Below, piece after piece: positions 1-19,416 of a DNA stretch of 64,000 bases (position 1 is its first letter; each line of letters opens with the position of its first letter). Source of the stretch: Notospermus geniculatus (taxonomy: Eukaryota; Nemertea; Pilidiophora; Heteronemertea; Lineidae). The notes under the pieces are model-generated. The model had not been told where the DNA came from, did no database searches, and saw nothing but the letters and a program-made list of their open reading frames with translations. The stretch lies in the NCBI GenBank assembly GCA_002633025.1, contig NMRB01000538.1, positions 216,385 to 280,384 on the forward strand. The letters run 5' to 3'. The translations under genes and the position numbers were made by a program.

Positions 1-253
1 NNNNNNNNNNNNNNNNNNNNNNNNNNNNNNNNNNNNNNNNNNNNNNNNNNNNNNNNNNNNNNNNNNNNNNNNNNNNNNNNNNNNNNNNNNNNNNNNNNNN
101 NNNNNNNNNNNNNNNNNNNNNNNNNNNNNNNNNNNNNNNNNNNNNNNNNNNNNNNNNNNNNNNNNNNNNNNNNNNNNNNNNNNNNNNNNNNNNNNNNNNN
201 NNNNNNNNNNNNNNNNNNNNNNNNNNNNNNNNNNNNNNNNNNNNNNNNNNNNN
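1..253. other. Assembly gap
   Basis: All N. The first coding exon and promoter of the methionyl-tRNA synthetase gene should lie here or upstream, because the first exon seen begins in mid-codon. Confidence 0.99.
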
Positions 254-782
254 ATCAATGAGGCATTGCCAAGCAATTTTAAGGGCCTAGATGCCATTAT
301 GTCAGAGTGAATGGTTTCACTTGTGCAGGGTGAAGTCAGCCAAGGTGACACAATAGCTTAGGTTCCAAGTGACAGGCCACTGATTTGTTAACCCCTATAG
401 GCGTATTTGGTGACAAAAGACAGGACTTTTGAAAGGGCTTCATTGAGGCTAAAAATCCTCATTGTCACTGTAATGGAAATTCCATTGGAGAGATGTCCAA
501 TGATATCTCTTACAAAAACCCTTATTTCTCAGGAACTAGACATCCGATTTTCAAAATTCCAAAAGCTATGACATATTTACATTTCATACCATCATATCAG
601 CATGAAACTGAATAAATATAGGGCCATTTTAATTTTGGGTGTGCAATGCTACTAGAATGCCAGGTTAGGTACCGGTAGGGCTCTGGGCCATGCCAGGGCC
701 GCCCCTACCCTAGCTAGGCTAGGGCCAGGGTAGGCAGACGTTTGTGTATTTAGGCCTAGGCCTAATAATATTTAAAATTTGA

Positions 783-931
783 GGGCCGTATTCACAAAGG
801 GTGATCATCGCGCGATTAAGACTTAGACGCGTGTAACTTTACTAAATGCACACACTTACACCATGCATTTGACGAAGTTACACGCGTCTAAGTCTTAATC
901 GCGCGATGATCACCCTTTGTGAATACGGGCC
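783..931. repeat. Foldback (MITE-like) element, GGGCC..GTATTC family
   Basis: Two nearly perfect inverted arms of about 55 bases (783-837 and 877-931) around a short loop, with ends reading GGGCCGTATTC. The element ends about 20 bases before the splice acceptor of MARS1 exon 2 (949-950). Relatives with the same type of ends occur at 2121-2237, 55684-55802, 60578-60709 and 61017-61134. Confidence 0.85.
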
Positions 932-950
932 TAAATGTTTTCTTTTTCAG

Positions 951-10192
<9,242 letters not shown>

Positions 10193-10443
10193 TACTAGGA
10201 CAGGAGCAGGAAATTAGAAAATTCTTCTTTGGAACTTTAGAGCTGTCATACGTAATCAAATATTTCATATGATTTTGGGAAATTTTGAGGGAGGGGAGGA
10301 TGGCTGCGGCTAGGTATATACATGTAGTCTCACATGTAAGCCTTTATTTAAGATGAAAAATTGTGACTAATTTATGAATGACAGGACTGCAAAATGTCAA
10401 TGTACTGCTTGAAGTGCATGTAGATTCATTTTGGGAAATGTTT

Positions 10444-10449
10444 AATAAA
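10444..10449 (+). terminator. MARS1 polyadenylation signal
   Basis: AATAAA about 250 bases after the MARS1 stop (10190-10192). The 3' UTR between them has no other feature. The opposing gene's signal is only about 110 bases further on. Confidence 0.75.
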
Positions 10450-10560
10450 AGTAACTTTATTTCAAATAATATTGGCTTGTTGCCTTATTGAGGGATGTGA
10501 TAAGCGCAGTTGAACAGATTTTGTCAAGCCTGCATGAAGACTAGTTTGTTGCAAAAGATC

Positions 10561-10566
10561 TTTATT
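10561..10566 (-). terminator. Polyadenylation signal of the acidic-protein gene
   Basis: AATAAA on the minus strand, about 350 bases past the stop codon of the minus-strand gene. The 3' UTR it implies contains the 58-bp minisatellite. Confidence 0.6.
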
Positions 10567-10621
10567 GACAGATATCAGGATAACAGCAGTATCACTTGTC
10601 GAAGACAGCTGGGATGACACA

Positions 10622-10925
10622 CTAATCATAGCAGGAACATCAGCAGCAAGTCCCCCTGTTAAAAGCTGAGTGTACACCCCTAATCATTGCAAGAACATCA
10701 GCAGAAAGTCCTCCAGATAACAGCTGGGTGTACAGCCCCTAATCATTGCAAGAACATCAGCAGCAAGTCCTCCAGCTTACAGCTGGGTGTACAGCCCCTA
10801 ATCATTGCAAGAACATCAGCAGCAAGTCCCCCAGCTAACAGCTGGGTGTACGCCCTAATCATTGCAAGAACATCAGCAGCAAGTCCTCCAGCTAACAGCA
10901 GGGTGTACAGCCCCTAATCATTGCA
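10622..10925 (-). repeat. 58-bp minisatellite starting at the stop codon
   Basis: About five units of 58-59 bp (AATCATTGCAAGAACATCAG on the plus strand). On the minus strand each unit opens with GCAATGATTAGGG, the same string that forms the end of the coding region and its TGA stop (10918-10920). The 3' UTR repeat therefore seems to have grown from the stop-codon context. Confidence 0.9.
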
Positions 10926-13900
10926 TAAATTCTTGTAAAAGGTCCTCTTCTTCGTCAGCAAAGAATTCATCATTCAGCAACTTCCTCATCGTCTCCTTGT
11001 TTTTCTCCTTCTCCCAGGCAGGGATGGGTTTAGGGGCTCCTGGGTTCAAGATACTCGACAAGTTCTCTTCTACCTTGCGTTCCATGTCTGCTATCATTCT
11101 CTCCATTGCGTTCGTATCTAGGGAACTATGTCGGTTTGGTTTCTTGGGAACGTCGAGCTGAGATTTGTTGCCCTGTGGTTGACTTGTTGAGGGGCGTTTC
11201 TTCGGTGGTGGTGCCTTCGGAGAGTCGGGTTTAGGTGGTTCTACCTCAGGAATCGGGACAAGCACATCTTCCGTCTTTTCCTCCTCCTGTTCTGGGACTT
11301 CTGCCTCAGGAATTGGCTTGGCCTCATCATCTGGAGTGTCCTCTTCCTCCTGTTCTGGGACATCTGCCTCAGGAATTGGCTTGGCCTCATCATCTGGAGT
11401 GTCCTCTTCCTCCTGTTCTGGGACATCTGCCTCAGGAATTGGCTTGGCCTCATCATCTGGAGTGTCCTCTTCCTTCCCTGCATCCTCCGTGCTGGGGCTA
11501 GGCCCTGCTTCCTCCTTTGGCGGTTCCTCCTCTTTGGGGACCTCCTGATTGGGCTCCGGGCTGTTATCTTCCTTTTGTTCGTCGTCAACTTTTGGGACGT
11601 CCGGAGGAGGGGCAGCGTCTTGCACCACTTCTTCCTGTGTGTCTTCCTCTTTCGGTGCGTCCTCCTGTGCAGGTACCTCAACCGTCACGTCCTTCTCAGT
11701 AGACTCCTCGTCTTTCGTGACGTCCTCTTTCGGTGCTGGACTTTTCGGTGGATCCTCTTGCTTCTGCTCCTGCACGGCAACGGCAGAAACAGCAGCGACA
11801 ACAACAAGATTAGTATCAAGCGTCGGCGTTTCGTCTTCATTTTCATCATCCAGAGAAATTCCCAGGTTTAGCGACACGTCTGAATTCGACATGACGTCAC
11901 TTCCGTCGTCTGCTTTTTCGTCATCTTTCGTCCCGTCCTTCTCAATGTTTTCTTCCGTTTTGTGTTCAACTTTCTCTTCCGTCGTTTTGGTGTCGACATC
12001 AACAGTGACGGTCGTCTCTTCTTGTCTTGTCCCTGTCTCCACCTCCTCTTCCTTCACAACAGTAGAATCAGTTGTCATGGCAACCGTTACCACAGCAACA
12101 TCTTCCTCAACGACAACCTGGACGTCATCCTTTTTCTCCTCATTCACAACCACCGTTTCCTTATCGTCTGCCTGTACTACAACAATGTTTACATTTTCAG
12201 AATCGTCTGCTTCATTTGCGACCACTTCTTCCTTAGCAACCACTGTTTCCTCCTTAGCAACGTGCTCTTCAACAACCATCACGTGATGCTCTTCTCTCAC
12301 GTGACCAGTCTCCTCTACTTTCACGGCTACTTCAACTGGTATCACAGTAAAGTTTATAGAATCGTCACATTTCGATTCTTCGGCATCAGCATAATGAGAC
12401 ATATCAATCACAATTTTCTCAGTATTATTATTAATAGTTCCAGAAACGACCACCGTGGCGCTAGTCTCGCTCACAGTGTTCACTGAATTCTGCTCCACTG
12501 TCCTTGACCTTGAATCCTGACCAATCAGATTCGGTTTTGAACTTTTTATCCGTCTGATGAGGACATTACTACGAGTTGGTATCACTGCCGTCCTTGGACG
12601 GTGTTCTGGATGAATTTGGTACATTTCTTCATAACTCTTGTACTGATAATTATTCCCTTGTCCTGAAAATACCGTCTGCTCATTCACCCGTATCCGCGTC
12701 GTCTGCTCTTTCGGCGTTGCCTTGGTAACCGAGACAGAACTTTTCGTCTTCCTCAGATCCAAACATCTTTGCCTCATGGTGCTTGAGCTGCGTATCCTGC
12801 GATTGGAAACATGGTGCACAGTCCCATCAATCATTTGGGTTGTACAACCAGCTGTGATGTCATAATATGCAGGTTCCATCGGCGCATAATCCGGCGCCCG
12901 TTGCATTTCCGGCGCCTCTACCGGCGTCAACGAACCGTTTCCCGTTTCAGGCACTAAATTGTCCTCCTCGGCTACCGTAGTCAGCAAAACCTCATGTGAT
13001 TCATGACCTTGAACTTCGTGCGTTTCATCCGACCTTGACCTTGATTCCGCATCGTCGAACTCGGAGACTGCAAGGCTCCCCAAACTCATGTTATGGTTCG
13101 GATTCTGAAATAAACCAAATAAGGAAAAAGGCAATGAATTCTGAACAGATAATGGGTGGAGGTCCCCAGTTGGTCAGTACAGAAATAACATTGCCGTCAC
13201 AAAGCTACTAACTGCGGACATTAGATTTGATCCTATCTAATTGGGGACATTACATGCAACCTATCTATATTGACAGTGCCTGATGTATAGTGTCACTTAG
13301 AAGACGTTCAATTGGGGACATCCCCGTTCAATTGGGGACATCCCCATTTTGCGGGTGAGTCCACAGTTATGCGGTAGTTTCACAAACAAATCCATGAGTT
13401 ATACCGCATACCTCAAGAGGGGGACACAAACTCATGACCGCCGACACAGGTTGTTGACGGGCTGCGGAATCACGCATGAAAACGTATATATATTAATGTT
13501 GCTCGTACGGCCGTATTTCCCTAGAGTAGGCGCACCTGTTCCTGTATATGTCTATTATCTTCTTCAATTCTCCTCTGCACCTTGATCCTGTCGGCCAGAC
13601 TCAGACCAGCCCCCTCTGTCTTCTTTTTCTTCTTCCGCAGTCGCCGGACAAGCTCCCTCCTCTCTTCCTCCGTCTCTTCCCGGGGGATGGCCGGAGGCAC
13701 CCTAAAAATAAAATGTACCAACATCTGCTGAAGACGCTTTGCAACCTACAACCTTCTTCAGGAAGCGTGCGAAGGGCCTAAACGGGCCGTTAAATGAAGG
13801 CGTCAGCGTCAAGATGAGACAACGTCCAAGTTCTAAGGTACGTTGTATTTCGCTTGCATGGGACCACCATTCCTACCACATCAGAAAGGACGGCATGCTG

Positions 13901-16900
13901 TTTACGTCGTAAGATTGCAATTATAAGTCGCAACGTAAGATAAGTTTCTGAATTGAAAAATTCAATGTCACTTCCGCTGAGCAGACTATTGAAATCTTAG
14001 TTGTTTTTGTCTCCGGTTGCTTTGGCGACGAAGCAATTGTGTGATTGATCTCTGTAAACTTGATTAGCGCATTGCGGGACCGACAAAGACAGGGTTATTG
14101 AAAACTAGGAAGAATTATGGAGATGTGGAGAGAAATAGCTGCCTTATTCCGTGGAATCTCTGGGGAGCATTCCACTTGAAAATGAAATGAAAAACAACAC
14201 GTTGTTTCTTAGAAGATGTAGGCCTACTTGTTATTGCGTTGTTGATCTTTTCCTCAGAGATTTGCATCATATTTTAGGAAAACAAGGCTTATTTCCTAGA
14301 AATTATCGATGTACTACAGGGTGGCCCGGAGAAAATGTCAACCTATTTATCACATGAAGGATGGGCACGACCGGATCGAACCAGGAATCTCAGCGGTGCG
14401 ATGCGTCAATGTCTCCACCGCGCCACTCTGACAGCTCATACTATTCAGTACTCTACGATAAAACTAGCTTATAATAGAGAGGTCAAAATATGAGCGAAAA
14501 ACGTTAGCGAGACGATAATGACGTCACATGGTATTCCCATTCCAGGCCCAGGAGAAACATATATGCATGGAGTGTGACATCATTGTCGTTTACGTTATCG
14601 CTCAATTTCTAAACCTCGCTAATAAGAACGTAATAACGACAATAAAACGCATTTCTTTTCCGTTTAATTTCCGCCGTCTTAAAATGGATGACCATTTTGC
14701 ATTGTTTATAAACCTTTTAATTTAATCGACGGGTCGTGAATTATAGCATTTCCCGTGTTTTCCTGCCATTATCGGTAGTCCATACATGTCAGGGTGATGG
14801 ACGAGTGGGGCGGCTGTGAAAACTGGTCGTTGAGACTGACCAGGTGTGACAGGAACCAACGTCCTAGGAATGCAAGTCCGCCAAACAATGTTGAAAAAAA
14901 AACGCAATGCATCGCGTAGTGTAAACTGCACTGAACATCGTGCGAGATGTAACGGGTTTTGAAAGAGGGATCCGTTTATGGGGGACTTACGCGAAAAATA
15001 ACGACAGCAGTAAGACAGCGGCGAAAGTATAATAGAATTTAGTGAAATGTATTTTTAAATTGGTTGAGTACCAACGGAGCGAGAGGTGAAAACTGACGCA
15101 CTATTGAATTGGAACAGACCCTAACCAGGGGTGCCACTGCAACTAATGCATTTCTCAATTATGGCCGATCACATTAGGAGATGCAGAAAAAATTGATGGA
15201 TGTATTACACTCATTTATCTTAATCTTTGTCACCAATGGTAACCACGCGTATTTCAATAAAAACAAATGAAGCCTATTCACTCAGCCCCCGGTGGTAATT
15301 GTTCACGTCCTGGTCGAATTGTGATCCGCGCGTGATAATTTATGGTTGCATGCTAAATCGGTTTGCCTATAACGTGATTCTTTCACGATATCACTAGACG
15401 CGATGATTGGCTATTAACACCATATGATTAGGGTCAGCAACAAGTGCGCCGGGCATGCATTTTAAACGCTTCTGATTGGATAGCACCGGCACTGGCAGTT
15501 GTAGGTTGTGATTGGTTAACCGCTAAGGAAGCCCCGGTGATACAGTTTGTGCACTTCTGATAGGACAGCGCTAGCGTAGATAATGTATGTGGACATGGAT
15601 CTTGCGCCGGGCATGCAGTTTTGAGCGCTTCTGATTGGATAACAGTACTTTAGTCGTTGGCGCTAAAAGGTTGTGATTGACCATGGAGGTATTATTGAGA
15701 AGGAGCGAGCACGGACCCCACATCAAACAGTACAATCATCGTTCCGCTGTTTGCTAAAGTGATTAGGGGGACAATAGGCTAATAACGCCGCACGATGGTC
15801 GGAAAAAGCCGATCTAATCTTCGGTAATTTCCGTGTGCAGTCAGCACTTCCCTTGTACAATGGTCAGAGTCCAAACAATAGAAGGGAACAATGGCAGTGG
15901 ACGTTGCCTACGCACGAAAACTGAAAAATTCATCGTTTTCATCGCGTCAAAAACAGCACCTCGCAGCATCTCGCACTGAAACGACCACCCGTATATGTTA
16001 CCTGAACTAATCATCTTTTAAACTATCATAACGCAATCCTCTTCAAACTTTTCAGATGCGAAGAATCTCATTATCATTATCATTATCATGTTTACCTTAA
16101 AACGTAGATATCTTTATTGGAAATTGGTCTTTTTCGATGATTTTTTCACTAAAATACAGCGGAGAGTTTACCAAATTGAGTTGTCTTCGAAATAGCCGGT
16201 TATCTAATTCCCAACGTGGAGAAAAACGCAAGAATATGATTGGGTCGACGCGATATCAATTATAGATGGCGCTGCACTTTGAGAGTTGTGCGGAATTCAT
16301 GATTGCCTTCAAGGAGCTCAGCGTGCGTACCGGACAATAGGCGGGAACAAAGGCAAACAATGGGGGCGTGGAATTGTGGTCACAGCGATTAGGGCCGTGC
16401 TCGCTCCTTCTCAATAATACCTCCATGGATTGACTAACCACTGAGGAAGCCCCGGTGACACAGTAATGCGCACTTCTGATTGGACAGCGATGACAAGGAA
16501 GCCCCGGTGACACAGTAATGCGCACTTCTGATTGGACAGCGATGACGCCTAGATAATGAAAAGGCGGACATGGATTGGATCTTGTGCGTCCTAAATACAC
16601 GGTCACGGAGAGTGACATAGGCCTGGCGTGGGCGGTCTCCCTCCTCCTTTATGTATGAATAGTGAGGGTACCGTCAGATATTAGGGAGGTTTCGCAAGCG
16701 CCCGGTTAGCCCATACGACGACGTTTATCTATTGTTTGCGTATTCCCACACAATAGATAAACGTCGTCGTAGGACCTAACCGGGCGCTTGCGAAACCTCC
16801 CTATTATCGGAGGCCTACCACAGATTTGTCCTAGGCCTAGGCCTACACATTTGTCCTAGGCAGCAGTAAGTGTATACTTACTCTTTTTTCTTTTTCTTTC

Positions 16901-16964
16901 TCCGCTCTCCACCATCCCCGGTCTCATTACCCCGGTCCGCACGATCTTTGTACCGTCGTGGCAT
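10918..16964 (-). CDS. Unrecognised 811-residue Lys-rich / acidic disordered protein
   Basis: Not recognised. Three minus-strand exons, 16964-16882, 13701-13536 and 13104-10918, join in frame with GT-AG borders (phases 2 and 0). The ATG at 16964 was chosen because it is followed directly by a coding exon with a good donor (GA|GTAAGT), and an in-frame ATG inside intron 2 is not needed. Residues 1-83 are basic and helical (RRKKKKK, ERRELVRRLRKKKKK, LADRIKVQRRIEEDNRH, coiled-coil-like). About residues 230-640 are strongly acidic and Val/Glu/Thr-rich, low complexity and probably disordered. Three 21-residue repeats (EEDTPDDEAKPIPEADVPEQE family) follow. The tail has a short amphipathic helix (ERMIADMERKVEENL) and an acidic end (DEFFADEEEDLLQEFMQ). 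No signal peptide or membrane segment. The gene converges on MARS1, with 3' ends about 110 bases apart. A scaffold or cytoskeleton-associated role would be a guess. Confidence 0.85.
11278..11478 (-). repeat. In-frame 63-bp coding repeat
   Basis: Three tandem 63-base copies inside the acidic gene encode 21 residues each (DTPDDEAKPIPEADVPEQ core). A fourth, diverged unit (VPIPEVEPP) follows. The copies are almost identical at DNA level, so the expansion is recent and keeps the frame. Confidence 0.93.
13702..15400. other. Intron 1 of the acidic gene, distal part
   Basis: No exon with coding character on either strand; AT-rich with stop codons throughout. It holds one SINE piece near 14360-14445. 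A short direct repeat of GTTCAATTGGGGACATCCCC lies at 13307-13346 in the neighbouring intron. Confidence 0.6.
14358..14445 (-). repeat. Reversed tRNA-like SINE head
   Basis: Read on the minus strand: an A-box-like TGTCAGAGTGGCGCGGTGG and B-box GGTTCGATCC. It matches the reversed heads at 28080-28150 and 38100-38170. Confidence 0.55.
15400..16560. promoter_or_regulatory. Cluster of CTGATTGG (inverted CCAAT) motifs in repeated blocks
   Basis: At least six CTGATTGG / TGATTGG strings (NF-Y-type inverted CCAAT boxes) lie in repeated blocks such as GGAAGCCCCGGTGACACAGT...GCACTTCTGATTGGACAGCG (about 15530, 16445, 16498). The block is in intron 1 of the acidic gene, within 0.4-1.5 kb of its first exon. 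It could be an enhancer or alternative promoter, or only a repeat family that happens to carry the motif. Confidence 0.35.
15683..16426. repeat. Inverted repeat pair, 34-base perfect arms
   Basis: 15683-15716 (CCATGGAGGTATTATTGAGA...) is perfectly complementary to 16393-16426. The 680 bases between have no coding region. Outside both arms lie related CCAAT-bearing blocks, so this may be an inverted segmental duplication or a transposon with long termini. Confidence 0.75.
16683..16803. repeat. Foldback element with AGGGAGGTTTCGCAAGCG ends
   Basis: Arms of about 55 bases, nearly perfect, around a loop at about 16740 (TGTTTGCGTATTCCC). It lies 80 bases past the donor of exon 1 of the acidic gene. 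Confidence 0.85.
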
Positions 16965-17580
16965 TTTCGGATTCTCTTCGACAACACAACCGTGGTCCAC
17001 TCAGTTTTTCGGAATGCGGTCGGCCACGAACGTTGCTGAAAAGTAGCGAGTATCTAAAACCGAATGTTTCCGATGTAAATCGAATGTAAACCGAAAGTCG
17101 CCGATGGTCAACCGGAAATACCCGATGGTGTCCCGAAGGTATCCGATGGTAAACCGAGGAATGGCGTTGGTAATAAGAATATCTCCAATTTATCGTGGTA
17201 GAACAGTACCGGGGCTAACCAAACTTCTCCTCGTATCCTGGGTGATGGCGAATCAACGGCTGATGGCGAATCAAGTGTCTCCGATGACTTCGAGTGTTCG
17301 GGTGAGGAAAAAGACAGTCCGCGTGACGCGTACGACAAGCCGAGTGTCTCCGAGTCCAAGCCGATTGTTTCCGATATAATGAATCTCTGGTCTGCGTATT
17401 GCGCATTCCCAGTGTCTACTTATTCTGATCAGCTTACCCCTTCACGTCTTTCACATTTTCCCGTCCAAACACAAGACAGGGGGCTGTCAAGAAATTTCGT
17501 GAAGCATTTCATTGATACAAAGCCGCGGTGTCACTCGAGCGAATTGAAAAATCAGAACACTAGATAGCACCAAGTGGCTG
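16965..17580 (-). promoter_or_regulatory. Upstream region of the acidic gene
   Basis: Directly upstream (minus strand) of the ATG at 16964. Rich in CG dinucleotides and in short repeats of CCGATGGT / CCGAATGT / AACCGAA. The open frames here are shadows of this simple pattern. No TATA box is obvious. Confidence 0.35.
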
Positions 17581-17789
17581 TGGTCCAGTCCGTGTTGACA
17601 GTCACACCACAGCGACAGCAAACATGCGAGAGAAAACCACTGTATTTCCTAACTCGGCGAGTCCAAGCCACATCGATCTGACAGATTATTCATAGAAATC
17701 GTCTGGAGTTGAAATTTCCGTTTCAATATCCACGCTTTCGGTACCGATTATTAGTTCGATATGATAGACACCTTCCCGTCGGAGGCGAG

Positions 17790-18115
17790 CCGGTGTGTAA
17801 GGAATGGTGGTCCCAGGAATGCAAGTCTGAGTTGCAATAGTCTGCTATTGTAAGGTTATATTCGAATGGTCCTGGTTCCTATAGCCATAGGTGTTAATGC
17901 CTCATTGGACAACACAGCCGGACTTGAATTCCAGGGGGACTTAGATTCTTGTCACGCAGCGTCCTAGGAATGCAGATCCGCCAAACAATAGCCCGCTATT
18001 GTAAGGTTATACATGTATTCGAATGGTCATGGTCTCTCTTGCCATATATTCTAATCCCTCGCTGAACAAGACCGGACTTCGATTCCAGGGGGACTTGGAC
18101 TCCTTTCACACCGGT
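17790..18115. repeat. Two diverged direct copies of a 150-bp repeat
   Basis: Both halves share CCTAGGAATGCA/CCCAGGAATGCA, CTATTGTAAGGTTATA, TTCGAATGGTC and ATTCCAGGGGGACTT in the same order. A related piece with CGTCCTAGGAATGCAAGTCC lies at 14860-14890. Type of element unknown. Confidence 0.65.
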
Positions 18116-18119
18116 CGAT

Positions 18120-19000
18120 TGAGGTTCTGTGCCTTCGAAATTTCGCGCGGGAGTAACTTAGAGACCGAAGTAAATTTGGCATGTGAACCGACAATGTCCG
18201 GCGATAACATCCACTCTTCTTTAGGAGGCCCTATTATCCTTTTTGCATAGGGCCTTAAAAAGACGGTACCAATCACGTATCCTTGTATAGGCCTATTTGC
18301 TACTTTTACTGCCGTCACGTGAATGAATTCCGAAGTTTCCGGACATATTATGCCCTTCCACCAGATAATCCCAGTATTACCGGCTATCTAGAGAAATTTT
18401 CTTTAATTGCATTAGAGCATTTCCAATTAGATGCAATGTTCGTTACATTCCAGTGACTCGATAGACTACATTACGGCTGCGGTTTGAATCAATTGCACCG
18501 CGTTAACCGCAGCTCGCCTGGCCGGAGATAATGGTCAGGTTTAGAAAAATACGCCTGGTTTGTTTTTGTGTCGAGATGGCGACCACGTTCCCCCAGTTAC
18601 GAGTGCTCATCAGTAAAACATACGATTCGTAGATTGTATTCTTCGTCCGGTGAAATTATATTCAGAGGAGAGACATACACCCTGTGGAAACCGAGGGAAA
18701 GCTATCCAGTAGACTGGTTCCAGATCTCGCCACCAAGTGTCAAAGCTGCAGTCCTAGTGGTGAGGTTTACCAATCTCAGGTTTAGTGGTCTCACCCAGCC
18801 GCACCACGTTTGTGGAGCAACAGCAAGGCGGAACAAAACGGCTGGCTGCGCGAGACTAGCTGTCGTCCAGCTGCCGTTGCCAAACCTCGCGATAAAAAGT
18901 CCTGGTGAGATTTGCTCGTTTTATCCTTTCGTATGGTATAGGCCTACAGTTTACCTCACTCAAACACCGGATAAAAAATGATGACCAATTTTCAGTGACG
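18120..19000. other. No recognisable gene
   Basis: A 137-codon open frame at 18568-18981 has no domain, signal peptide or splice context, so I do not call it. The region has the same composition as the surrounding noncoding DNA. Confidence 0.5.
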
Positions 19001-19006
19001 TTTATT
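19001..19006 (-). terminator. Candidate polyadenylation signal of the small membrane-protein gene
   Basis: AATAAA on the minus strand 410 bases past the stop at 19417-19419; a second AATAAA lies at 19106-19111. Either could serve. Confidence 0.4.
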
Positions 19007-19416
19007 TGCAAAATAGTAAACTGACCTAAATGACAGAAATCGGGATTTGAAAATTATACATTACAATACACATGATAAAAGTATGAACAACTAGGCCTAC
19101 CCTAGTTTATTCTCGTCATGGTGCTAGGCAGTTCACGTATGGTTCGTGAACGGTGACCCCCGCGCTCTGAAACTGCTTCAGTTGGTTTGGTATGCAATCC
19201 TCAAAGTATCACTAATAGACGGCGTGACGGTATGAATATGCAGTGTACATTTTGTAAATGTATCTTAGCCCATCAGAAAGTGTGTTACGGCGGCGTCGGT
19301 TACATCTGTGATTATAACTAATGATTGGCTCTCTCGTCAAACAGTGCCCTCTATTGATGATCCTTCACTTCTGAGGCCAATCATGACAGTATTTGGCGGT
19401 TCTACCCCGACTAGTT

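Noticed and set aside
11549-12286. 245-codon plus-strand Ser/Thr-rich frame, and other long frames at 11241-12486
   Set aside because: Antisense and out-of-frame shadows of the acidic minus-strand exon, whose low-complexity codons leave the other frames open.
18568-18981. 137-codon frame
   Set aside because: No recognisable domain, hydrophobic segment, splice sites or second copy; its length is compatible with chance.
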